A stretch of DNA of 64,000 nucleotides, taken from Branchiostoma floridae. Taxonomy: Eukaryota; Chordata; Leptocardii; Amphioxiformes; Branchiostomatidae. The notes below the pieces were generated by a model, which saw nothing but the letters and a program-made list of their open reading frames with translations, did not search any database and was not told where the DNA came from. The position numbers and the translations under genes are program-made. Where the stretch lies: positions 5,758,903 through 5,822,902 of the forward strand of contig NC_049994.1 in assembly GCF_000003815.2 (NCBI RefSeq). The letters are read 5' to 3'. Numbering within the stretch: position 1 is the stretch's first letter; every line of letters begins with the position of its first letter. Below are positions 38,501 through 50,500 of this stretch, piece after piece.

Positions 38501-41500
38501 TAGCTTTGATAGAAAATTATGAGTCCTAAAATCAGATTTTTTTGGAGATTTTCTCATAAAAAATATATAGTCTACTTTCCAATATCGTGCATTTCTTCAC
38601 ATTACCTACGGGGCCTTGCCTGATGATTTAGACTTACTGTGCATACCATTCGCTGCATATCAAACTTTGAATGGTATAAATCCGTCCATGCATTCCGGAG
38701 ATATAAATGTGTGAAGGATGACACATCTGCCAGCTTGTAAGTGACAATATCGTTGCTAAGGCCGTTGCTATGGAGGTTTCAGATCGTACTCCACAACAAA
38801 ACTGATACACAGAACTAATTTTCCTGTAGTATTTTGCTCTGATTACCTCAGTAGAAGTGTACAGAATAGTGTTGACATGTTTAACATTTAACAGATGCAG
38901 AAATATGTTTTTATACGTTGTTTCCTTCAGAATCATTAGCAAAACTGTTGCTAAGGCCGTTGCTATGGGGATACTCGGTCATGTTTCAAGCAAAGAACAG
39001 CACAGAATCAAATTCTCTGACAAGTAATTTTGCTCCTGTCATCTTGTAAATCACGCAGAACTGTGAAAAATATCATAATTGATTGGAAGTGTTCATTGGG
39101 GCTCTACATGGGGGTTATGAGGATACCTGAAAGGAATTACCTTGATTTTGTACATTTTTATTTTTACTTTTACTCAAATTTAGTAGATACCTTACTAAAT
39201 CACAGTGAATATCTATAGCTAGTATGCCGTACATAATGAAAAGGCTCTGCATGGGGGTTACCAGGACTCCACAAATGTGGCACCGTTTAATACCGGTACA
39301 CTGCACACGTGGATGCAGGATGCATATTGAAAATTTACAAGACCATAACAAAGTTCAAGAAAAAGGCTATTCTAGGATGAATACAAGTTTTTGTACTTTT
39401 CTTTTCTGGCACATAAAATTTGCTCATGTCATCCTGATAGAAACGTGAGTCTTGTTGACTTTTGGCACCTTCAAAAATGTAATTGCACGAGAAAACCAGG
39501 CAAAACTATGCTAAGATCGGAAGGTTGGGGTCGGTCAAATTGAGTAAATCTGATGGAAATATGAACATGTTTTGTATTTTCCCTACCTGTACAGACCAAA
39601 AGGTGAGGATAAAACATTGAATTTAAGATGATGTACTAGGGGGGTACTTGAACCAATAAAAGCAGACTTTTAATCTCTTGAAATTTTGAACACGTCTAAG
39701 GCGCATTACCTCCCATGCTCCCTCTGCACATTGGAGGTAATGCACCTGGTGGATGGTGTAATGTTGCTGGAGAGAGCAATATGAATCGTTGTCTAATTGG
39801 GGTGCATAGTAAATCAGTTTAAAAGTGATGTTTCACTATGGAGGTTGCTTTTTGTGTAGCTGTGTGAAAACCACACATAATGTCATAAAACTAAAGTAAA
39901 GTTGATACATTGATTTGGTTGACCGTGTCTGACCTTTTAAAAATGGGACAAACCTTCTCTGCTTAGCTATAGAGATTAGCATTCAGGAGCCTCTCTAGTA
40001 TGTCAGTTTTAACACACACAAACAACCACTACTAATAGCAGATGTGCCCCCACTGTAGCAATTTGCACTGTTGTGTGGCCTAAGTGATTGGGAATGGAGA
40101 TGGGCGCCAACGATGTGTGATTCGTGGAGGACGTAAACTTACTGCTGCTAATATCAATACTCATAGTCTGTGAACGATGTGCTGAGATAGACAATAGTCT
40201 TTCTGAAGTACAGAAGATCCGTGAATAGTTCCATTTTGTTGGTTCGCGTACGTCACTGGATGAAGACTTTTTCAGATTGATCGACGCTTTCGAGCTGACA
40301 CGTGCAGTAATCACAAAGGGAGACAATGGCAAGTATGATGTGGAGTGTTTTAATTTTATGAATTAGGAGTACACTTTCACCTACGCGTCTTTGCTAATGT
40401 TACAAAATATCGTCATCACTAAAGTTGTGCAAAATTTATAACATGCGGCTATGCGGCTAGCATTTAACTAATGCGAGAGACACAGACGAACTACCGAGCC
40501 CTGTTGGTCATCACAGACAACACACAGCCAAGCAAACATGACCCTATAGTGCTGAACACCATAGCGTATACACAAAAACAGGCCAGGTTTGGTAACAAGC
40601 TCAATTTGATATAAGAAATAACTGGTCAAACCATAATCAACCATATCACACACCACAGAAAACAACACAACCGACATAACAAAACCATAACAAGTGACCA
40701 TAGGTAATTTACTCTGTGACGTATTTATGGTTCCTGTTGCATCAGAAAGAAAACGAGACCCTAAAATTGCTGATAGCTTGCCAGGACAAAGTACGTACCT
40801 GTGTCACTTACCAATGCAATGTGCTAGGAAGCCATAACATACTTAACAAATTTCAGTCAGGTTTCAGACCAGCTCATTTTACTACAACAACATTGATACA
40901 TGTCACTGACACTATTCTCGACAACATGGAGAAGGGACTTTTTACTGGTGCCGTCTTTCTTGATTTAAAGAAAGCCTTCGACACCGTATGTCACACTATT
41001 CTTCTTGACAAGTTAAGAATGAATGGTTTCCAAGATACTGAACTGGTCATATCTAGATGATAGAAAGCAAACCACTGTTGTAAATGGGGTGGCAAGTGAT
41101 TTCATGGGAATTCTGTTGGGGTTCCCCAAGGTTCCGTACTAGGGCCTTTGTTGTTCATCCTATACATTAATGACATGCCCATCCTATACATTAATGACAT
41201 ATTGCAACATGCAATCAGTACAGCTGCCTCAAGTTCACTTGGAATGTGGAAGACGTAAGTTTAGATACAGGGGCGTTTGTCAGTGGAATCACCTTCCAAT
41301 GACTTTAAAAACGGCTCCCAACATTGCAACATTCAAGCATATGATGAAACTCAGAGCTGACCTCTGACCTCATGACCGGACTGAAGTATGATTCTGGAAA
41401 ACGGTCTTTGTATACAGTCAAACCTGCCCGAGCGACCACCTCTTCTCAGCGACCACCTGGCCATTTCGACCGCTTTTTCTCGGTCCCGATTTTTTTAGAC

Positions 41501-44500
41501 TAGAGTAGATCGAGTAGACTGTCTTTTTAACCTCCTTGACTTGAGTACAGTTTCTCTGGCGCAGGTAGGAACGTCCTGATCCAATTTGTCCAATTTCTGT
41601 TCATTTACTGTATTAAAATTCACCAGGCTCACTGATGATTATTACTTACGTTTTTGCGTGCGTGTTGTTCTTTGCGTGCGTTTGCTTGCTATTTTCCATT
41701 AAACACAACGGAAACCATTTATACTATGCATCGGGCATGTTTTGAGTCGATACTCTTCTCAGCGACCACCTGTCCAAATCGACCGCTTTTTTCCGGTCCC
41801 CCGGGTGGTCGTCTTGGGCAGGTTTGACTGTATATTGTTTGTATGTTATGTATTGTTGATATGTCATGTAGTATGTGTAATACAGGGCCTCACTGTAAAG
41901 CAGTGTGTAAAGCACTGAGTTGAGCCACCCTGGTTAAAGAAAACAGACTAAAAAAAAAGCCAGAATTCAACGTCTGTTGAATAGGGATTCCTCTTCCGCG
42001 ACAGCTATTCTCTATATTAGAGAACACATAACCCCATATCTGCATTACGCAACATCTGCTTGGCAATATCCTATTACGGCAAGGCCTAACGCGCAGAGAT
42101 AACTTAGACCTGGACCAATATAAGGAAGGGCGTACGGGTGATTTCTGAAATTATTACATTGATTACAACAACAGCTACCGCGAAAAAAACAACGTGCATC
42201 ATCGCGCAACTAATTAAAGACGACATGCCAAACTACATAAGAATACGAATACAGACACGAACACTCATCACGGCCACCAACAACAATACCCTGTCGTCGG
42301 AGGTTACCTTCCCAGAGTAATTGCATCACAGAGTATGTTACCCGCGGTTGCCGAATTTCAGGTCATTTGGTTTAAATACCAGGGTACCGGAGCAAAAAAT
42401 ATTCATTTTTGGTCTAAAAATGGCCAAAAATCGCAAAAATGTAACCATAAGAACGTAGTGTCTGCAAATGGCATTAATAAAGTCCTGTTTGTATATGTAA
42501 AAGGCATCCCGACACCAAATTTCAGGTCATTTGGTTTAATTACCAGGGCACAGGAGCCAAAAAATGTACATTTTTTTCTAAAAATTACCATAAAATCCCC
42601 AAATTAACCATTTTGAAGTGATGTATGCAAAAAGCACGAATGAATTCCTGTGACCATATGTCATAACTTTGTCCAGTCATGAAAATGATGAAATTACATA
42701 ATTACCTATCAGATATCTGTTATTACCTCCATGAAATGTCATGGAGATTATATTTTACCCTGCGTTTGTCTGTCTGTCTGTCTGTCTGTGTGTGTGTAAA
42801 CAAGATAACTCAAGAACGGTTGGATGGATTGGTTTCATACTTGGTGTGTTGGTAGTGTGTGATGAAAGCTGGAAATGATTAGATTTTGGGCCCCCTAGCG
42901 ACTCCCCTTGGTACTGCAGCGCAACTTCCGGTTTTGCTATCTCGGTGTTCTGAACATGCTATAGTCACGATTTTTGCGTGTTAGATAGCTCTTGTGCTCA
43001 GGAAGAAGTGACATAAGTTTGGGCCCCCTAGCGTCTAGTTCTGGGATAGCAGGGGCATTTTTGTCAAAAACTTCTGAAGAGGATAACTCAAGAAGGGGAC
43101 AACGGATTTTCATGATTTTTGGTATATAGGTACTTTAGACAATGTTGTACAGGATAAAATACAAATTATGCAAAATAGGAGTAAATCAACATAATTAATG
43201 AGGATATTCTATCCTATCAGTTTTTTCAATGTATCTCTTGTTCCAGACATGCTATGGTCTTCACATTTAGGTGATGGATAGCTTTCAGTGTCATGACAAA
43301 GTGGGGCAAATTTCAGCCCCCTAACATTTAATTTTGGAACTGCAGGGGCGTTTTTGTCAAGACATTCCAAAGAGGATAACTGCAGAAAGGATTGAGGGAT
43401 TGGCATCATATTAGGCATGCAGGTACCTTGGGCAAAGATGTTTATAATGATATGCATGTTATGCAAATGAGGACTTAATTTGCATGATTAATGAGGAAAT
43501 TGTATAATTCGATTGTTTTCAATAACTGGGCTTCAATAAATGTAACACATGTTAATTATGATGGGTGGATTATAAGCAGATACCAAATATGGTAATGAGG
43601 AACTTATTTGCATAATTTATGTAAAAATTGCTAAACCGCTTTATAATTAATGATGGGAATTTTATCATTGTGACATGTGTACGTTAGTCAATGGTGAACA
43701 ATACCATGCATAAATTATGTTAATGTGTCAGTCAATTGCATGATATTTACAAAAGCTCTAAATATTCATGGAGGTATGAGGTCGCCGAACTCTAGTTTCT
43801 GACTGTTTCTGTAGGACACAGATAGTGTATGATGGGCGAGATTACATGAAAGCCTTGTTCATAGGTCAAAACGGCCGTTGTCATGGCAACCAGTGGCCAC
43901 CACTTGACCCCAAACTTACCTTTTTTGTATGATTAGATAAAGGCATCACAATCTTGAAAAAGATCGATATTTTGACTTTGATCACTTGTTTTTCCTACAG
44001 ACAGAGCTTCTAAGATTACCCATGATGCATTGAGACATCAGAGTGAATTGGTAAAATGCCTGCAGGGGTATAATTCTTAAAACACTTATAACTCCTGATA
44101 GAATTGAAGGATTTTCTTGATTTAAAGCCCAAAATGTAGGGAATGATGTGATCAATTAACAAAACTAATTATAAGAGACCCCATAGGTAGCCCGGATAAA
44201 TGCCTGATGTTGGAAAGTAAACAATGCATTTTCTACACAGAAATTACCCCAAAAATCGTAGTTTCAAGACTCAGAACTTCCTAACGACACTGAGTATCGC
44301 CAAAATATTGATTATTTTGTGATTCCCAAGGATTCTTTTATCTATGAATGTATTTTCACAGAAAATTGTTGATGTTTGATAATTTGTCCTGGTCTTTTGT
44401 ATTTCGCCCCCAAAACCGATGTTCATTCTGATGACGTCATTTGGTCACGTGATTACAATAAGAAAGCTGTACATAAAAGCTTGTTATTATACATAAGAAT

Positions 44501-47500
44501 AAACTTTAGTTATTGCAGATTCAAAAAATCCATAGTAGCTCTGGTCCCTCTCGGTGGTACAAAAAATCGTCCTGGCCCATGGACTATAACTGGCAATAAT
44601 GGTGACTGCAAACAATTAAGAAAAGAATATGAGTACAGTCAAACCTGTATTAGGGGCCACCTCTACAGAGGGGCCACCTGTCCATAGTGGCCACTTTTTG
44701 TCGGTCCCTTGGGTATTTTATCTACAAGTTGCCACCTCTATACAGAGGCCACCTGTCTATAGTGGCCAAATTTGGCCGGTCCCTTGAGTGGCCGCTATAG
44801 ACAGGTTTGACTGTATATGAATACATGTTTGTATATCTTGAGCTATATTGTATGTCAAAAATATGTATTAGTAGTGATGAGAAATGTTCCTTTATTGGTG
44901 GTGTAGGTTATCTTGTTTATGCAGTGCCAGTGTTTTGGGGTTTCTGTCCTAACTGTATCGTTAAGTTGTGAAATTTTAACTAAGAAAAGTCTTACTTGAG
45001 TCAGCTGAGCAAACCATAGTACTACAGCCTTCCATCATCTACTTTTCTCTTTTTCAATCATAAACTTTGATCATCTCATAAAAGAGACAACAGCTGATGT
45101 ATTATTATATTACACATGACACTGGGTATTGTAGCTGTATTAGTTTGTCAGTGATTCAAGCAACTAAAACGAACAGGTCTGGAGGTATTCTTATGTTTAA
45201 GATGAATTTGTACCTTGAGTTTATATTCATTATGATCTATCCGTGTTTGCCACCAAATTTCGGGTCAGAATGTTAAACAAATGCTCATATTTTGTGATGG
45301 TGACAATAATGCCTCAAAACGAGGAGTCTCCATTTATGATTGTGTATTCAAACCCAATCTGAGTTCTTCTGACTATGATAATGATAATGATAATGATATA
45401 TGCCATGCTTACTTAATCTTACATCTTCCACAGAAGTGCTTTGCTTTGGTCTAACACCTGGGGAGAATTAAGCTCTTGATCTTGTTTAACTCTATCTGAA
45501 CTGGACTATTTTCTCCACTGCTACTCAGTTTCCTGCTGTCACTGCAGCATGCTGGCAGCCGGGCGTGCACGTGCAAACGTTCGCATGCCCCTCGTTCGCT
45601 ACCACGGGATGGCTGGTACGCACTCGAACTTTCACCCTTGGAGTACACGCCTCATTTGCCTCATGGGTGTCAGCAATAATCACATTTTTTGGCAATGCCT
45701 CAGGGGCTAGCCTTATAGTATATTATCAGTCTTTCCCCACTTGTACCATTATCAGGGCTCGAAGTACTTTGCACTGGTGCAGGTAGCATTGAAAATAACC
45801 TGCACCAGACAAGTTTTTCCTGCACCACTCTGAATTTAGGAAGTATGGATCATGATAAAATTGTTCAGGAACCATTGCTATTTTTTTCTTTTATACTTTA
45901 TAGGTGATAACAGTCAATGCAGCTAATGACAATCCTCATACACCTACGTCATATCATATTTATATACAAAACCCATTACATTGACCAGTGCAGAGTAGAC
46001 ACCAGAAATACATGCATAGCTCCAATTTTACCTGGCACTAATCTGCATAAGCAGGTGGTATTTTGAGCCCTGAGTATGCTGTATTGAGCTGTTGAAGATT
46101 ATACCAGTATTTGGGGAAAGATGCACCCATCCAAAACTGTTCCAACCATGAGGCAAACTTGGTTTCTGTGTTACCTTGCTGCCCGCTATGCTGCAGGAAA
46201 GATAGCTCATGATTTGGCACACCATTCTGCTGCTCCTTTCCATCCTTGCTCTTCCCCATGCTTTATTATTGCTTGTTGTTGTCACAGTGGTAACGTTAGT
46301 CTTGATCCTTTGTCCTGTTTGTGATTTGATGGTGGCTTGTGTAGTTTGGTTTGTGAGTGTTTTTGTTGTGTAGGGTTCGTACAGTTGGAAAAGTCACAAA
46401 GAATTGTGAAACTCAAGTGTAATATTATCTTCCTACCAAAGTGTCATCAAAATGTGTGGGGATTTAATGCTAATGACACGGACAGAATTGTTGGTAGAAA
46501 ATGACTGTTTCTATTTGAGATAGACAGATATTAAAGGTCACCACTCAAAAACATTGTCAGCTTTAGGATCTGGTGAAGAAAAAAGTGTCTGCCAACAAAG
46601 GAAGGAAAAGATCTTACAATGCAGTCAACCAAGCTAAACAGTACATGTACGAAATCATTTTTCACAGACCTCATAGTATGATACAGCAGATATTTTACTA
46701 GAATGCAACTCTCTTGCCAATTGATCTTTTCTGTCTGGAAGGAGTTAAAGAGTTGCTTGTACGAACCCTTAAGCAAGTGCTTCAGGTGTTCCTGTGTTGT
46801 ATCAGTGTTATTTATCCCTTACCTTTGCTTAGCTGCTGCTGTGCCATTACTGCTGTGATCATGATTGATTGATTGATTGTTTTGACTTGTACACTTTAGT
46901 GATCTTGCCAAACTTTTCAGGAAGCTTGAATGATTTTGCTGGAACTAAAGCTTAGTGATACGTTCACTGCACTGTAGTTATGTGCTTTGTAGTTACTGAT
47001 TTTATTTTATGTTCTGATGCTTCGGCTGATATGTAGTCACTGTAGTGCTTTGAGTTTTGTCGTTTTTTTTGCATATGGAGAACAGCTAAAGACTAATCTC
47101 CAAGCAGATCCTACAGTGCCATAAGATAGTGTCAAGGCTGGCCAAGGAGCATAGCCGGCCAAAGGGAGTCAAATGGGCACTGGAGTTTAACTCCCTTTGG
47201 CCGGCTATAGTCCTTGGCCGGCTATACTCCTTGGCCAGCTTTGATACTATCTTATGGCACTGTAGGATCTGCTTTGAGATTACTAAAGGCTTACTTACAT
47301 TTGTATTCTTTTTTTCTGTTGCTTGATTGTTGTACTTAACATTTCTTTGGTGGATTCTCGTTTTATGATAGAGGCTTTATACAGCCCCCCTCCCTCTCAT
47401 CCATACCCTTACATGCAGTATCTGTAACCATTAGATAATTTTCTTTATTTCCTACTCAGCTATCCTTCAACCTCCTGCTTCTCTGTGCTTCTGTATGATG

Positions 47501-50500
47501 TAAGCTTAGCCAGATATACTCTGTGTACATCACAAGCTTGACTCTGTAGTAAAACTACAATGATTTCTGAATCATTTTCAGGAGAGAGAAATGAGAAGAC
47601 AACAGCAAGTCATGCTCAAAAACCAGGTGAGTGTAAGGTTTTGTCTAGTGTTGTCTGTATTATGGACTGCCTGAAAAATGACAGGTAAATACTGACGAAC
47701 TATCGTGTGGACTTTGTTGGTAAACAAGTAACAGTTACAATGATTTTTGAAAAATAGTTTCTCGGTTATTTGAACCGTAAAAAAAGTGGCCTGGATATAC
47801 TTTTCAAGTGGTAATTGTTTGAAGACTGTTATTTTCTTATGGAAAAAGAATTGAGTTAGTTTTGAGGCAGTCCATAAATTAGACCAAGCAGCTTGTTTAA
47901 CATAAGGGGAAAATACTGCAAAAAGTGCTGCCAGCATGTTTTGAGTATTTTTGGTTAATGCTGCTTTTTGTGTCCCCACTAACCTTACCTACCCACAATG
48001 CACCCTTGACCCTTGCCCCCTCACTTTACCCTGTTCTGTGGCGTACCCTTTAGGAAAAGGAGAGACGCAGGCAGCTGCTGTTTCTGGTATGTCGGTAAAG
48101 CTTACAGGGAGTGATGTCTTGTCCATTAGACTGTGTTGACAATCCATACCACCTCTACAAGCAACTTGAATTGATGGCTTGAAAATATGAAAGTTTCCCT
48201 TCTTGTTTCATAAGACTCAAGTAAAAAAAGGGAAACATTTGCTCAAGCAACTGGATAGATAGCTTTTGGAAATGTTTTGACGTTTCAACTAGCCTCCACA
48301 AGCTTTCGTCATTGACTGAATATTTGTACTGACAAAAGACAGTGGATGCTACATTTGTACCTGAAACGTCTGACATTTTTCCAAAATGTGTCCAGTTGGT
48401 TATATGCTACCTTGCATTTTGCATAACACTATTTAAAGATTTGGACAAATGTTAAAGTTTCATTTCAATTATTTGTTTATTTGTGAGGAATCCAAACTGT
48501 GGTTGTGATCAGTCAACACAGTCTTGTGGACTATGCACAGAAAATGGATCTGCTCTGCTTCTAAGTTGTTCAGGGACCTCCTACAAGTTCCTGGGCAATA
48601 TAAGACAGGCAGGGCCATTTGCTTTGCTTTTTGGGTGACTGGCAAGGTGTGGCTTCACATGTAGATGTTAGTGCTTTTACAGGTTTTGCCGTAGTTTATA
48701 GAGCACTGAGATTGACTGTGAGGCTAATGAAATCTTCACAACTGTTTATGTGATGCTTTCTGCTCATATTAAATGGTTCTATCCCAGAGCCAGGGCACAA
48801 GAATACATGAAGATAAAGGTTTTTTTTGCAGTAGCTTAGTTCTAACAGCAAGCTTTTGTTGCTTATACAGGAGAGGGAAAGAAGAAAACAGCACATGATG
48901 CTGGTAAGAGCACTGGAGGCCAGGAAAAAGGCTGAGGTAAGGAACATTCCAAGAGTGTGTGTGGGGTGTGTGTTGGTGGCTGTTTAAGAAGATGGAAAAT
49001 GGAAAAGATGAAGTAAAGAAGTAGCAGTGGGATATTTTCATTTCATTTTACTACTTACATGTATTGAAGAAAAGTTGACCAGAACATGACAGAAAATAAC
49101 CGTTTGACATGGAAACATTCATGCAAGAATCGTGAACATGAAGTCTGTATGTGCACAGTGTAGAGAATGCCTACAAATATATTGCAAACATGCTGTCATA
49201 CACACACATTGAAAAAAAATTTCTATGTCACTTTTCTCTACCAGGAGAGAGAAAGGATGAAACAAGAGAAGAAGGTGGAGAAAAAGCTCACCAGGGAGAG
49301 AAAGATGGTAAGATTCTCTTTATTTATATCATGATCATTATTGTGAAAGAGACTAACTAAAAATTCTTCAGTCAAAGCATTTAATATCATAGCCAGAAGG
49401 ATGTAGACAATAGCCTTGTAAAGTTTCAATTTTGATTAGAACAGCTGTGGTGTTGTTGTTGTAAAGTTCTTTTTTATGCATATTAATTAACATATAAAAT
49501 TTCCCATTTGACAAATATTTTGAGCTGGTACCTTTGACATGAGTTAAACATAAACCTTTACCTCTACAGGAGCAGCGTCGTCTTGAGTTGCAGATTGCCA
49601 AGGAGCTAAAGAAACCTGTGGAAGACATGCAACTCAAGGAGGCAAAGGTAGGGGGGCTCACCACTTGCCACTTTGGAATCAAAAGGATGAAGTTCATGCA
49701 CAGAGTAATGAAGTGATGTTAACGTAATATCTATAGGTTGCTACATGTACATGCAATGGCAACAAGTTTGTCATTTATACCAGACTATAGTTAGCTGTAG
49801 ATGTATTTACATTGTTTTGACCACAACTTTCTGTATATGCCTTCCAGCCCTTACCCACCCTGAAGCGTATCCCTGGGATGCAGTTACCAGGCAACGCCTT
49901 CGCAGACTGTATGATGGTGTTCGAGTTCCTCCATAACTTTGGTTCTGTGCTGGACATGGGTGAGTAGAGAAACAAACATGCAGAAACCATTTTAAACATA
50001 TATAAGGGTACAGAACTAGGGTTCTAGTCAGCATCCGTCCTTTGATGTAATTTTGAAACTGGGGATGGACAAAAAATTTGCCTATTCCGTCCTCTGTGAC
50101 GGACGAAAATCGGCATACAAAGATATGAAACAAATGACATTTCGCAAAGATCTCCAGAAATTCAACACAGATGCCATTGAACCAAGCTGAGTCTACTCTA
50201 TTAACACAATTTGCCCCTCAAAATGCAGGAAATAGCTTTTCAGAGATTCTTAGATATAGATTAAATTTTCAAAATATTCCCTGTGTGAGACCGACCTAGT
50301 ACCGTTGCGCGGAAGGCACCAGCGCTCGGACAGGATTTCCGTTAAAAATCCAGAGGACGGAAAAAAAACTCTTTTGGTGATGTCCTAGATTTTGAAAGCT
50401 TGGTGACATTGTAGCGACTATTCATGACATTATTCCTCATGTTGGCTGTTTTTTTGTCTGCAGATGAGAAAGACATTCCAACGCTTGACGAGATGCAGCA

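Larger units (their letters stand above)
38199..44584. mobile_element. 6.4 kb unit bounded by ~410-bp imperfect inverted arms
   Basis: The left arm (38199-38615) starts GTCCATGGGCCAGGAC. The right arm (44175-44584) ends with its reverse complement, and TA lies just outside both. Inside the arms, in mirrored order, are ACCACYGAGAGGGACCAGAG, ATAACAAGCTTTTATGTAC, AATCACGTGACCAARTGACG and TTTACTTTCCAAYATC. This fits a large TIR element with TA target duplication, or two inverted copies of one repeat. No transposase was found; the interior holds other repeats. Confidence 0.6.
37832..47581 (+). other. BAZ2B: 9.75 kb intron hosting nested repeats
   Basis: Holds a 6.4 kb unit with long inverted arms (38199-44584) and the elements nested in it, then a TA-flanked MITE (44636-44813), the inverted CAGGGCTCGAA element (45753-46072) and a palindromic MITE (47096-47282). 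I found no phase-0 exon in it. Confidence 0.7.

Noticed and set aside
45432-45460. Acceptor-like CATCTTCCACAG|AAGTGC in the 9.7 kb intron
   Set aside because: The phase-0 frame hits a stop after six codons and no donor follows.
47375-47505. Pyrimidine tracts ending ACATGCAG and CCTACTCAG just before exon 20
   Set aside because: Phase-0 frames stop almost at once and no usable donor follows.
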